Assembly: GCF_040222815.1 (NCBI RefSeq)
Contig: NZ_JAVKCH010000015.1
Location: forward strand, 518,479-582,478
DNA length: 64,000 nucleotides
Source of the DNA: Imperialibacter sp040222815
GTDB taxonomy: Bacteria; Bacteroidota; Bacteroidia; Cytophagales; Cyclobacteriaceae
Direction: 5' to 3'
The position numbers were made by a program, and so were the translations under genes. The notes below the pieces were generated by a model. That model made no database searches. It worked only from the letters and a program-made list of their open reading frames with translations, and was not told the origin of the DNA. Below, in pieces: positions 26,193 to 36,497 of the stretch; position 1 is the first letter of the stretch; every line of letters starts with the position of its first letter.

Positions 26193-26726
26193 ATGAGAAA
26201 AATCAGTAACGACGAACTCAATCGGCTGTCAGTAGATGACTTCAAAACTACTAAAAAATTTCCGATAGCTGTGGTGCTCGACAACGTTAGAAGCATGCAC
26301 AATGTAGGTGCTGCTTTCAGAACGGGAGATGCTTTCGCAGTGGAAAAAATACTGCTTTGTGGCATTACGGCAACACCCCCTCACAGAGAGATTCATAAGA
26401 CGGCCCTGGGGTCGACTGATACCGTTGAATGGAAGTATTTCCCAACAACAACCGAAGCTATCCAATCGCTGAAAAAAGAGAAATATAAAGTTTTTGTGGT
26501 CGAGCAAACTGACGAAAAAATCTTTCTGCACGACTTCCAACCAGCCACTAACGAAAAATATGCCTTCGTTTTCGGGCACGAGGTGTTCGGAGTGTCAGAC
26601 GAGGCAGTGGCTTTGGCGGATGCCGCTATTGAAATTCCTCAATTCGGCACCAAACACTCGCTCAATATCACGGTTAGCCTCGGCGTAGTTATTTGGGATG
26701 TGGTGAGCAAAATGCTCAAAGCTTAA
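26193..26726 (+). CDS. TrmH/SpoU family RNA methyltransferase
   Basis: This 177-residue enzyme should 2'-O-methylate a ribose in tRNA or rRNA using S-adenosylmethionine. The start at 26193 (MRKISNDELNRLSVDDFKTT) is chosen because the longer frame runs back into the mutS promoter region with non-conserved sequence. The three SPOUT motifs are visible: VLDNVRSMHNVGAAFRTGDA, FVFGHEVFGVSDEAV and IPQFGTKHSLNITVSLGVVI. These form the knotted cofactor site. It is a short, stand-alone SpoU domain without the N-terminal extension of RlmB. Its stop overlaps the last 11 bases of the convergent TonB receptor gene. Confidence 0.92.
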   Translation: MRKISNDELNRLSVDDFKTTKKFPIAVVLDNVRSMHNVGAAFRTGDAFAVEKILLCGITATPPHREIHKTALGSTDTVEWKYFPTTTEAIQSLKKEKYKVFVVEQTDEKIFLHDFQPATNEKYAFVFGHEVFGVSDEAVALADAAIEIPQFGTKHSLNITVSLGVVIWDVVSKMLKA

Positions 26727-29160
26727 TGCCCACAGAAAAGTAAAAACTGCGACCATCGGAGGGGATAATCCCGGGACCCGGATACCCGGCGGCTCTGCGG
26801 GTAAAGTACATATTGTTAGTCAGGTTATTTATTCCTGATTCAAAGTAGATTTTGCTGAGGGCATATCTGGCTGAAAAATCGGCGACAAAGTAGGCTGGAA
26901 TGATGCCTTCGACCGCCGTGGGCACAGGGGGGGTACTGTCGGCATTGGAAGCGTCGGAAAACTGCTGGGAAAGGTAGGTGTACTGCACCGACAACTGCAG
27001 GGGCCCTCCTCTGTAGGTAACCCCAGTACGGTAGCTCACTCTGGGAACCAGCTCCACCTGGTTGCCTTCAATTCCAGGCTCTCCACTTTGCAGGTACTCC
27101 GAGCGGATAATCGCCAGATTATTAAAGAAAGCAAGCTGCCATTTGTCCTGCGCCGGAGCTATTAGTTTGTGGATATTCAGCTCAACCAGTGACTCAAGCC
27201 CGACAATACCAGCATCTGCAATGTTGGTTCGGTACCGAAAGGTTCTGTTAATCAGGTTATTGAATCGAGGGTCGGGCTCTGTGCGTAGCACAGTACCTAT
27301 TCTATTATTATAGCCCAGGTAAAAGCCACTTATGTCGTAGCTCATCAGCTGCCCCCACACCCCTCTGGCTCCGATATCTACGTTGTAGCCCGTTTCATCC
27401 GTCAGGTCTTCGTCGACCGAGAGCGAGGGATTATTGACCCTGATATCATTGAAGTTAATTGCCCGGTAGTTTTGAGAAAAGTTGCCATAAAGCTCAAGTT
27501 GTGGCGAAGGCTTAAGGCTCAGGCCAATCCCGCCAAAGAGGAAAGTTCTTTCGTTGGTCTTATCTTCATACACGGTCGAATCATAAATCACATTGCCTGC
27601 AAGATCTGTTCTTGTGTCCCTGTAATAACCGTTTGCACCTGTCCGGATGTGTTCGAGCCGTAAGCCCGGAGTGACGCTGAATTTATCCGTGAGGGTAAAA
27701 ATATTTTCTGCAAATGCAGCGGTGTTGAAGCTGGGCAGGTCAAAATCTGATCCCTCCAGTTGCTCGGGGTTCAGGTAGGTGAAATCTGCTTCTTTTCCCG
27801 ACGGCCCCCAACCCTGCTGCCTAACTGTAAATCCATTGTATATTCTTCCCCCCACGAGTAGCGCCGAGTACTGTCTGCCTACTTTATAATTCCAGATCAG
27901 GCGGGTTTCGTTGCCGAAATTTCGAAAAGCATCGCTTAAAAAGTCCCTGTTTTGTGTCTCATCGTCTGGTCGGTCGATCCGGCCCAGGTTACCCAGGGCC
28001 TCCCTGCCTGCCACAAGTCCGAAAAACCTGGAGTTGAGCCGCAGGGTCGAGGTAAATGAATGATTGAGCTGTGCAGACATGAGGTTCCAGTTCACCTTGA
28101 ACCAGTTGCGCTCTCTCTTCGATTGTCTGGGGTCGGCATAAAATTCATTGTCGGTGAGGCCACCCGGCTGTTGGGCAAGGTAGTACAAATGCGTGTAGTC
28201 CGCTTCCAGCGAGGTGCTGGCCGACAGCTGGTAGGTCATCCTTCCGTAGGTGGTAGTAGAATTGAAAGCAGAATTGCAGCGCCAGCATTGACCCGAGGCG
28301 GTTCGGTTATAGGCATAGTAATTAAGCTTGCCAACCTGCCCGCCAGCCGACAAAAAGCTGTTGTAAAAGCCCAGGCTGTTGTATGTCTGTTCCGTTTCGA
28401 CGGCAAGCTTGCGATCCGTTGGCCCTTTTTTCATCACGAAATTGACCAGTCCACCGAATTGGGTTCCATATTGCAGCGACGCTGCGCCTCTCACAATCTC
28501 TATACGATCCACAGCCTGAATAGCTGGCGAATAGTAGCTTTCGGGGTAGCCGAGCGCATCTGCCGCTATGTCGTATCCATTCTGTCGGGTATTAAAATTC
28601 GAGTTCCGGTTTGGGCTAAGGCCCCTCGTGGCTACGCCTATTTGCAACCCGGCACAATCGCTTTCCCACACATTTGCCCCGGGGATTCGGCTAAATATCT
28701 GCCGGGCATTGTTAGCCGCTTTATTTGCCACTATCTCTCCCAGCTGGATAACCTCTGTTTTCTTGGCTTCGTAGATGCTGGTCCCTTCCACACCCCTCAG
28801 CGTTTTCATGCTGAAGATTTCATCTGATGATCCATCGATCACCAACTCATTCAGTTCCTTCTCGAGCTCATTCAGCCGCAGCAAAATGGGCGACACCACC
28901 GGTTCTTTTAATCTGTACCTCAGCGTTTCATAGCCATAGAGGTAGGCAGTCAGCTCCCGGGTTCCAGACGGCACCCCTGACAACGAAAAATACCCATTGA
29001 TGTCGGAAAGGGTAAAAAGTGGTGAACCCTCCACAAAAACCCTGACACCAGGCAGCGACGAACCTGCTATGTCCTCTACCCGGCCTTGCACGGTCTGCTG
29101 CGCCACAACGCTTGCCGTCGGGAGCAATGCTATCAACAAAATGATGAGGCTATTTTTCAT
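26716..29160 (-). CDS. TonB-dependent receptor of the imelysin locus (FecA-like)
   Basis: This 814-residue outer-membrane receptor has a signal peptide (ALLPTASVVAQQT), a CarboxypepD_reg-like domain (VEDIAGSSLPGVRVFVEGS), a plug with VDRIEIVRGAASLQYGTQFG and a long barrel ending SFYFSVGIKL. It is the last gene of a minus-strand group with an HTTM protein, an imelysin and a DUF4856 protein, and its start overlaps the HTTM stop by 4 bases (ATGA). Imelysins and a Fur-like site upstream point to iron uptake; the exact chelate is unknown. Confidence 0.92.
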   Translation of the reverse strand: MKNSLIILLIALLPTASVVAQQTVQGRVEDIAGSSLPGVRVFVEGSPLFTLSDINGYFSLSGVPSGTRELTAYLYGYETLRYRLKEPVVSPILLRLNELEKELNELVIDGSSDEIFSMKTLRGVEGTSIYEAKKTEVIQLGEIVANKAANNARQIFSRIPGANVWESDCAGLQIGVATRGLSPNRNSNFNTRQNGYDIAADALGYPESYYSPAIQAVDRIEIVRGAASLQYGTQFGGLVNFVMKKGPTDRKLAVETEQTYNSLGFYNSFLSAGGQVGKLNYYAYNRTASGQCWRCNSAFNSTTTYGRMTYQLSASTSLEADYTHLYYLAQQPGGLTDNEFYADPRQSKRERNWFKVNWNLMSAQLNHSFTSTLRLNSRFFGLVAGREALGNLGRIDRPDDETQNRDFLSDAFRNFGNETRLIWNYKVGRQYSALLVGGRIYNGFTVRQQGWGPSGKEADFTYLNPEQLEGSDFDLPSFNTAAFAENIFTLTDKFSVTPGLRLEHIRTGANGYYRDTRTDLAGNVIYDSTVYEDKTNERTFLFGGIGLSLKPSPQLELYGNFSQNYRAINFNDIRVNNPSLSVDEDLTDETGYNVDIGARGVWGQLMSYDISGFYLGYNNRIGTVLRTEPDPRFNNLINRTFRYRTNIADAGIVGLESLVELNIHKLIAPAQDKWQLAFFNNLAIIRSEYLQSGEPGIEGNQVELVPRVSYRTGVTYRGGPLQLSVQYTYLSQQFSDASNADSTPPVPTAVEGIIPAYFVADFSARYALSKIYFESGINNLTNNMYFTRRAAGYPGPGIIPSDGRSFYFSVGIKL

Positions 29161-30503
29161 TCGGCGGGAAGTATCCAGGTTTTTGGAAGAAACGATTCTT
29201 GTTGATGCACCAGGTTAACAGTTGGGTCAACAAATGGACGGCTGCGTCGCCCGTTGAGTGTCACCCACGACTCAGCCCGGATTTCGGGGTCGGTCAGGCC
29301 CTGGTTCTTCAGCTCAACGGCCAGGAAATGGGCAAATTGCAGGATCATATCCGGCTGAGTGGCCACCATTTTTTCCTGCTGCGGGGTCAGGTAGTCGTGG
29401 TTGGCTATCTGACCCATGCGACCAGTGGCGGGGTCATTAACGTGAAAGGAGACATACCCCGCCTTTTCCATCAGCATCACCCGCCAGCTGAAGCGATAGC
29501 CCTCTTCTCTCCAAAAGAGCGGTGCAGGGTACAACAAATACCTCCAGGGCATAAGAAGTTGCCAGCAAACAAAGGTTACCATAAACCACTTGTAAACTGG
29601 CGCCAAACGGTAATTGTCCTGCCTTTCACTTCCTTCAGAGGGCCATTTTATGCGGAATATCCGGGAAATCTTGTTCAGCACGTTTTCATGAAATGCAGGT
29701 GGAAAGAAGATCAGTGTGCTCAGAATCATAATAAACGGAAACATGCCAATGGCCGGAAACAGCAGGGCCGTAAGGGCATGGAAAAAGATCACAAAAAAAT
29801 AGGCAACAGGCCGGGTGCGTGAGTTAAGCAGAAAAAAAACGATGAAAAGGTCGTAAGCCGCACCGCCCCAGCTCATGGCATAGGCCACCCATTCTTCTTC
29901 GAGCAAGGGGCCAATCAGAGGAAGGTGCGATTTGGCTGGCAGCCATATCTTCAATGGCATGGCCTGCAAAAGCCAGTCGCCGTTGAGTTTGGCAATGCCT
30001 GCAAACACATATACTACTGCCAGCTGGAATTTCAGCAGGTTAACAGACCATACCGGAACAATTAGCTTTGTTGATGAAGGCTTGCGCCAGGCATCAACAG
30101 AGAAGTGCCGGCCCGCCGGCATAAAAATCATGAGAAAGCTGACAAGGCTGACAAAGTAGTAGTGATTCAGGTAGTTGGTTTTGTCGATCAGCTCTATGTA
30201 GGTAAACGACAGAAAAAAAAGCGCCGCTGCCAACCGGTAACGCCAGCCCACCATCACCATCAGGGAAGTAACAAGCACAAGTCCGAAGACGAAGTACATG
30301 CCAATACCCGAAAGTGGTTTTACCCACTCAAATCCATAAAAGGGGAAAAAGACCCTGGGTTGGATATACAATTCGGCCACCCACCCCTTTAGCATAAACC
30401 TTATGGTGCTGATGGCCATCATCCCGCCAAACACTATTCGGAAAACCACCAAGGGGGCTATCGGCACTTTGCCTGAAAATATATTGCCAACCCAGGGTTT
30501 CAT
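29157..30503 (-). CDS. HTTM-domain membrane protein (gamma-carboxylase-like)
   Basis: This 448-residue integral membrane protein resembles the HTTM domain shared with vitamin K-dependent gamma-carboxylase. It begins in the family manner (IAPLVVFRIVFGGMMAISTI) and has RVFFPFYGFEWVKP, then YIELIDKTNYLNHYYFVSL, a conserved segment, and several further helices. A hydrophilic C-terminal third includes EGYRFSWRVMLMEKAGYVSF and DPATGRMGQIANHDYLTPQQ. Biochemical function in bacteria is not established. It sits 3 bases after the imelysin gene and overlaps the TonB receptor start by 4 bases, so it is an integral part of the uptake operon. Confidence 0.85.
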   Translation of the reverse strand: MKPWVGNIFSGKVPIAPLVVFRIVFGGMMAISTIRFMLKGWVAELYIQPRVFFPFYGFEWVKPLSGIGMYFVFGLVLVTSLMVMVGWRYRLAAALFFLSFTYIELIDKTNYLNHYYFVSLVSFLMIFMPAGRHFSVDAWRKPSSTKLIVPVWSVNLLKFQLAVVYVFAGIAKLNGDWLLQAMPLKIWLPAKSHLPLIGPLLEEEWVAYAMSWGGAAYDLFIVFFLLNSRTRPVAYFFVIFFHALTALLFPAIGMFPFIMILSTLIFFPPAFHENVLNKISRIFRIKWPSEGSERQDNYRLAPVYKWFMVTFVCWQLLMPWRYLLYPAPLFWREEGYRFSWRVMLMEKAGYVSFHVNDPATGRMGQIANHDYLTPQQEKMVATQPDMILQFAHFLAVELKNQGLTDPEIRAESWVTLNGRRSRPFVDPTVNLVHQQESFLPKTWILPAE

Positions 30504-30506
30504 ATG

Positions 30507-31649
30507 TCAGTCTCCATCGTTGTCCTGATAGGAAATCACCACGCCAAGGGCCGACGCCATGTCTGTCTTGAGAAGTACGGCTAGCTGCTGCATCTGTGCA
30601 AAAACCTGCTGCACACGACTGTTATCCGTTCTAATCTGCTCATCCAGCGGATTTTCAATCTGATCTATGAACCCAAGCACCGCATCAAACTGCGCATTGA
30701 TGGCTTCGTCGAGTGGCAGCTCCGATCCCGAGGTTGTCGCCGCCTTTCTTGCCTTCAGGTAATCGTCGAAACCCAGCCCCTTCACGCCCTCTCTTGTTTG
30801 CCCCAGGAACAACTTTTTGTAAGCGTCCACATTTGCGAGGGCCAGCTCCAGCGAATAGCCGGCATAATATGCTTCAGTTGCTTCGGGAATGGTAATACCC
30901 AGCGACCTAATACCAGCCGGAATGCCAATCTTGGCATCTCTCGTATTTCTCTCAAAACTCAAATTGAGCGCATTCACCAGCTTGCCCAGTGAACTGCCCG
31001 CATCGGCACCCAGGGCACCGTCGCTGGTAAACTCCCCCAGGTAATTACCACCGTCAGGTGACCAGGCAGTATACACTTCGGCGGCGGTAGCAATAATCAG
31101 CTCAGCTACGTTCTGCAGGTAGGTTGCCCGTTGTGGTTGATCTGCAAAGCCCTGAATCACTTCCCCGGACGTGACGTCCTTCCCATAAAGCAAATACTCC
31201 AATGCAGCAAAGCCCTTGGCATCGTTATTAGCCAAAGTGCCAAGGTTGTAGCTGCCGTTTTCTATGTTCCGCTCAATTTTTGACCTATCCGCCGGAAAAA
31301 TATTCAGGTTTGAAACCAGCCCACTCTCCTCGGCAGGCCCAAATTGATAAGGGCTACAATATTGCCAGGCTATTCTCGCTTCAAACAATGCTGTTTTAGC
31401 CTCCTCAAGTGTGCTGCTTTCAGGCGATGCGATGAAGGACGAGATCTTGTCACGAAGTATACCGCTCTTCTGCTCCAACTCCTGGTAGGCAGGCACTATT
31501 AAGGAGCTTCCCACATGCTCCAGGAACCCTTTCTGGTCAAAATTATCTCCGGCATTCGGGCCGTTGTCATCTTCTCCGCAGGATGTAACCATCATGCCTG
31601 CCAGCATCAGAACAACAGGTGCCCATTTTTTATATTCTCCCAATCTCAC
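30507..31649 (-). CDS. Imelysin-family lipoprotein (M75-like), first copy
   Basis: This 380-residue protein has a lipoprotein signal (VLMLAGMMVTSCGED) and an imelysin domain, known in EfeO-type iron uptake and as a periplasmic or surface iron-binding module. The central NDAKGFAALEYLLYGKD matches the conserved GFxALEYLLYG stretch of the family, and EATEAYYAGYSLELALANVD is shared with the second copy at 32922. The start is GTG at 31649, directly after the DUF4856 stop with no spacing (TAAGTG), which implies translational coupling; no better ATG exists that keeps the signal peptide. Confidence 0.9.
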   Translation of the reverse strand: MRLGEYKKWAPVVLMLAGMMVTSCGEDDNGPNAGDNFDQKGFLEHVGSSLIVPAYQELEQKSGILRDKISSFIASPESSTLEEAKTALFEARIAWQYCSPYQFGPAEESGLVSNLNIFPADRSKIERNIENGSYNLGTLANNDAKGFAALEYLLYGKDVTSGEVIQGFADQPQRATYLQNVAELIIATAAEVYTAWSPDGGNYLGEFTSDGALGADAGSSLGKLVNALNLSFERNTRDAKIGIPAGIRSLGITIPEATEAYYAGYSLELALANVDAYKKLFLGQTREGVKGLGFDDYLKARKAATTSGSELPLDEAINAQFDAVLGFIDQIENPLDEQIRTDNSRVQQVFAQMQQLAVLLKTDMASALGVVISYQDNDGD

Positions 31650-32807
31650 TTAGAGTTGATCCTTTACAGGTTCGAGTTCTTGATAAGTAGTGACCAGCGT
31701 ATTCCTGGCTTCGTTCAGCCCTGCCACTGTGGCCTTCCAGAAATCCCCTCCTTCACCCAAGTTGGATGTGAGTATGTCGTTGATCTGTGCCTGTGTTAGC
31801 TTCTTTTTTGGACTGTACTGGATCGCCTTTACAAACTGGTATGCTTCAGAAAGATGATGGAAGGCGTTGCCGATGTCTCCATCATTGAAATTTCCAATAG
31901 CTTGGTTGATGTAGTGAACTGTAACGGCGGCAGTTACCAGCTCATGACCAGCATAAATAATTTCACGTTGTTGATCCCTTGTAACATAATCTTTGTTTAC
32001 AATAGCGGTTCGTCCCTTCAGGTAGGCATTCATCAGCAAAGCGTTAGTGCCCAGCAGCGCATCCATATTGTTGGTGTAATGGCCCCAAAATCTCCTTTCA
32101 CTGGCTTCCAGAACAGGTTCACCTGCAGGAAAGTCGACGGGCACGCCGAAATAACCAAAGGCTTCGTCCCAATGGTGCTCCATAGCAGTGTAGTTTTTCC
32201 CATCTACCAGCGCCTCATTGTCAACACCATCGCCCACTTTGGCATCGGTGAGGTAAGCGTTAAATATCTGGTTATAAAAAGTAGAACCCATAAGTCCCTT
32301 TTCTACAAACTGAGTGAATTCCCACCCCAGCTCATTTACTAGAATATAGCTGTCTGTTGTGCCTCTTTGCAGTCTGCCAGCAACTCCCTCGCCGGCCACT
32401 GTGCCGTTGGCTGCCACATCGGAGCTTGCCACTTCTGTCGCTTCAAAAAGCTCTTTTATATTTTGCACCTCCGAAACAAATGTTTTGTCCTCCAGCTTCT
32501 TGGATGACGCATTCAGCTCAGCTGACAGGAAAGGTGAATTTGTGTTAGCAAACATATCATTCAGTACGCTTGCTTCAACCGCCTCACCCTTGTCGCCTTT
32601 TGAAATATATGCCTTTATCTCAGCCACCATGTTCAACCTGTCGGTCTGCCCGCTATAATCTACCGTGCTGAGCCCGTTCCGCTCAAATGTATATGCTGTC
32701 GGCACCTCAGCGATTTGTGCCTCCGCATCATCGTCGTTTCCGCATCCACTCAGCAATCCAAATGACCCCAGCAGCAACAGTACCCTGAATCTTTCGTGCA
32801 ATCTCAT
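31650..32807 (-). CDS. DUF4856 lipoprotein
   Basis: This 385-residue protein has a lipobox (GSFGLLSGCGNDDD, Cys22) and matches the character of DUF4856: VPTAYTFERNGLSTVDYSGQ near the start, then MEHHWDEAFGYFGVPVDF and RRFWGHYTNNMDALLG. It is all helical, like imelysins, and is repeatedly found with them in Bacteroidota, so I infer a role in metal or heme binding at the envelope. It is the first gene of the four-gene unit DUF4856, imelysin, HTTM, TonB receptor. A Fur-like palindrome lies 47 bases upstream of its start. Confidence 0.87.
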   Translation of the reverse strand: MRLHERFRVLLLLGSFGLLSGCGNDDDAEAQIAEVPTAYTFERNGLSTVDYSGQTDRLNMVAEIKAYISKGDKGEAVEASVLNDMFANTNSPFLSAELNASSKKLEDKTFVSEVQNIKELFEATEVASSDVAANGTVAGEGVAGRLQRGTTDSYILVNELGWEFTQFVEKGLMGSTFYNQIFNAYLTDAKVGDGVDNEALVDGKNYTAMEHHWDEAFGYFGVPVDFPAGEPVLEASERRFWGHYTNNMDALLGTNALLMNAYLKGRTAIVNKDYVTRDQQREIIYAGHELVTAAVTVHYINQAIGNFNDGDIGNAFHHLSEAYQFVKAIQYSPKKKLTQAQINDILTSNLGEGGDFWKATVAGLNEARNTLVTTYQELEPVKDQL

Positions 32808-32853
32808 TGTTTTGAATTATTTAGATTAATTATAAACAATGGCAAAATTATCT

Positions 32854-32876
32854 TTATTTAGATTTAATACAAATAA
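32854..32876 (-). promoter_or_regulatory. Fur-box-like palindrome before the DUF4856 operon
   Basis: The 23-base AT-rich inverted repeat has outer arms TTATTT and AAATAA and inner arms ATT and AAT around a central base. Its shape is that of Fur-type iron operators. It lies in the 114-base gap between the second imelysin gene and the four-gene unit, 47 bases before the DUF4856 start. Low-complexity AT sequence makes chance similarity possible. Confidence 0.45.
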
Positions 32877-32921
32877 AGAAATAGGAAAATATACAGAAAA
32901 ACTGCTGTCTTTGGATGGCGG

Positions 32922-34037
32922 TCAGTAAGTAATCTCCACTCTTAAAGCAGGAGCCATTTCTTTCTTGATCAGATAAGACAATCCGATCAACTGATTGTTG
33001 AGTTGTTGCACAGTCGGCAGGTTGCTCTCTATTTGATTTGAGAGTGGGTCAGTCATTGACTGTAGAGTGGAAGAAACAGAGCCAAGGCCTGAAGCCACAG
33101 CCTCGGACAGCGGCTGGTCGGAGGCAGAAAGCTTAGCCCCTTTGATGTTGAGGTATTCATCAAAGCCCAATCCATCTACTCCATTTCTCGAAGTCCCGGT
33201 AAAAATCAATCGATATGCCTCGATGTTTGCTTTGAGCAGCTCAAGAGAATAGCCCCCGTAGTAGGCCTCTGTTGCTTCAGGGGCAGCCAAGCCACCGCTA
33301 TAGTCGCCCATTGGAATACCTACTTTGGCTTTGGTCACTGTCAGCTCAAGGCTTTTAGCAAGACCGTTGACGAGATCGGAAACAGAACTTCCTTCTTTCA
33401 CTCCCAGGGCGTCGTCGTCAGCAAAAAAGACGTAGTAAACACCCCCTATGGCCGGATCCCAGGAGCGATAAACTAAATTTGATGCCAGCGAAATCTGACC
33501 GGCAACACCAAGCAGATAGCCGTTTAAAGTCGTTTTGCTTGCAATCGTTGAAAGCAATTTTTCATCTGTAACGAACTTGTTATTGAGCAGGTAGTCAAGG
33601 GCAGGAAATCCCTTGGCATGGCTGTTTTCCGGAAGATTTAAGTCGATATTCGAGCTATCCAGGTTAGCTTCAATTTGGGAAATATCAGCGGGAAATGAGT
33701 TTATATCTGCCCCCAGGTCACGCAGTTCTGAAGGGCCAAACTCAAACGGCAGGCAATACTGCCACGATAGCCACGCTTCTTTGAGGCTTTGCCTTGCCAT
33801 AAGCAAGTTGTTCTTGGTGGGCTGTTTGATCAAGCGATCCAGGGCCGTGTCGAGGGCCATGCTCTTTTCAGTCAGGTCCTTGTAAGACGGAATGATCAAA
33901 TTCTTCCCAATGTTTTCAACAAACCCCTTCTGGTCAAAAAATCTCACCAGTGTTGGGTCAGGGCCCTTTTCAAAGCACGAAACACAGGAGATTAAAAAAA
34001 ACACTCCCAAAAAACAGTTCCTCATTTTACTCTTCAT
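32922..34037 (-). CDS. Imelysin-family lipoprotein, second copy
   Basis: This 371-residue paralogue of the imelysin at 30507 has a lipoprotein signal (FLGVFFLISCVSCFEKG) and the same helical domain. Shared blocks include KGFPALDYLLNNK, EATEAYYGGYSLELLKANIE and NGVDGLGFDEYL. The N-terminus FFDQKGFVENIGKNLIIPSY parallels NFDQKGFLEHVGSSLIVPAY in the other copy, showing a duplication. A second in-frame Met four codons later is an alternative start. It lies 114 bases upstream of the DUF4856 operon and may have its own promoter. Confidence 0.9.
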   Translation of the reverse strand: MKSKMRNCFLGVFFLISCVSCFEKGPDPTLVRFFDQKGFVENIGKNLIIPSYKDLTEKSMALDTALDRLIKQPTKNNLLMARQSLKEAWLSWQYCLPFEFGPSELRDLGADINSFPADISQIEANLDSSNIDLNLPENSHAKGFPALDYLLNNKFVTDEKLLSTIASKTTLNGYLLGVAGQISLASNLVYRSWDPAIGGVYYVFFADDDALGVKEGSSVSDLVNGLAKSLELTVTKAKVGIPMGDYSGGLAAPEATEAYYGGYSLELLKANIEAYRLIFTGTSRNGVDGLGFDEYLNIKGAKLSASDQPLSEAVASGLGSVSSTLQSMTDPLSNQIESNLPTVQQLNNQLIGLSYLIKKEMAPALRVEITY

Positions 34038-34247
34038 TGCCTGCTCATTATATGCTGTTGACCCTATTCCGGGAGAGAACGTTGCAAGTTATTTTACTCT
34101 TGCCAAAAATCTATTCACAAAGCGTAAAAACCTGAAAGCGATTCTCTTTGCATCTCCTGCCACATATAATAGCGTAGCTATAAGAAAATAGGTGTCAATT
34201 CGGCTTGGTTTTTACTAATTTAGCCCTCAGAATTAACTAACAGTACA

Positions 34248-35648
<1,401 letters not shown>

Positions 35649-35654
35649 TGCAAA

Positions 35655-35685
35655 TTGAAATTTGACATTATCAAACATATTTTTG
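35655..35685 (+). promoter_or_regulatory. Promoter of the SPOR-like protein gene
   Basis: TTG at 35655-35657 and TATTTTTG at 35678-35685, 20 bases apart, fit the Bacteroidota TTG / TAnnTTTG consensus exactly. The -33 element lies inside the dyad CAAATTGAAATTTG, whose core is repeated in inverse at 35709-35720, so an operator is possible. Confidence 0.68.
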
Positions 35686-35723
35686 TACATTGCTAACGAG
35701 TTATATTAAAATTTCAATTTAAG

Positions 35724-36329
35724 ATGAAAAAACTCTTCAAATTTTTACCAATTATCTTTGGTCTTGCTGTAGCCCTGCCTACTCAGGCACAGATGTCGAA
35801 GAAAGAAAAAAAGGAATGGAAGAAAAGGACTAAGTCCCTGGAGCCAGAACAATATAAAACGCTATTAGAGGAAAACCAGTCGCTGAAGAGCCAGGTAAGT
35901 ACATTAAAGAATCAAACAGCTGACTTTGACAGCAAACTGGCCGACAAAGATTCTCAGATTAGCGAGTATCAGGAAACCATCAGCTCTCTTCGCTCCGACT
36001 TGTCAGCAACGAGAAAACAACTTCAGGATGCCAATGCTGCACCTGCGACGCCTGCCGGTATCAACGCCAATGTTGGTGTTGTGTTCAAAGTGCAGGTGGG
36101 CGCCTTCAAAAACAAGGATCTCACCAAGTTTGCCAAAGACAATGAGAACTTCAGTGCGGAAACAGATGGTGACGTGAACAAGTACACACTGGGCGTTTTC
36201 AAAGACTACTATGAAGCCGATGCATTCAAAAAGTATTTGAGAGAAATGGGCGTGAAGGATGCCTGGATTGTGTCTTTCAAAGATGGACAAAGAGTGCCTA
36301 TCAAAGATGTGCTGGAAGGCATCATATAA
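35724..36329 (+). CDS. Secreted coiled-coil protein with SPOR-like C-terminal domain
   Basis: This 201-residue protein has a signal peptide (LPIIFGLAVALPTQAQ), a Lys/Glu-rich segment, a coiled coil at about residues 45-105 (NQSLKSQVSTLKNQTADFDS) and a C-terminal domain from about 117 (VVFKVQVGAFKNKDLTKFAK, YTLGVFKDYYEADAFKKYLR). The FKVQVGAF opening and the YTLGVFKDYxEA block match SPOR domains, which bind denuded peptidoglycan. I infer a periplasmic cell-wall-associated role. It is a single-gene unit with its own promoter and terminator. Confidence 0.78.
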   Translation: MKKLFKFLPIIFGLAVALPTQAQMSKKEKKEWKKRTKSLEPEQYKTLLEENQSLKSQVSTLKNQTADFDSKLADKDSQISEYQETISSLRSDLSATRKQLQDANAAPATPAGINANVGVVFKVQVGAFKNKDLTKFAKDNENFSAETDGDVNKYTLGVFKDYYEADAFKKYLREMGVKDAWIVSFKDGQRVPIKDVLEGII

Positions 36330-36348
36330 AAAATTCTATTTAATTGAA

Positions 36349-36374
36349 AAGGCGGCCACAAGGTCGCCTTTTTT
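36349..36374 (+). terminator. Rho-independent terminator after the SPOR-like gene
   Basis: AAGGCGGCC (36349-36357) pairs with GGTCGCCTT (36362-36370) with one G-U pair and a four-base loop, followed by a T-run to 36374. It lies 19 bases after the stop codon. Confidence 0.82.
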
Positions 36375-36424
36375 GTTTTGCCCCGGCACAACGAGTTGAG
36401 CTACCTTTTGAGGATTATTTAGCT

Positions 36425-36432
36425 TATCTTTG
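36425..36432 (+). promoter_or_regulatory. Possible -7 element before map
   Basis: TATCTTTG at 36425-36432 matches TAnnTTTG, but the nearest TTG triplets are 14 and 26 bases upstream, outside the usual 17-23 spacing. It lies 65 bases before the start codon. Confidence 0.35.
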
Positions 36433-36497
36433 TGGTCTTTTTGAAAGGCGGGGCCTATATCCGGCACCATATTGATTACTGAGAGATTCTGATTTAT

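Noticed and set aside
28060..28827. 255-codon frame on the plus strand
   Set aside because: It is antisense to the TonB receptor gene, which has clear domains; no start signal or protein family features.
34158..34180. Short palindrome ATAGC-GTA-GCTAT between the imelysin gene and fumC
   Set aside because: Only five-base arms in AT-rich sequence, with no link to a -7 element; too weak to call.
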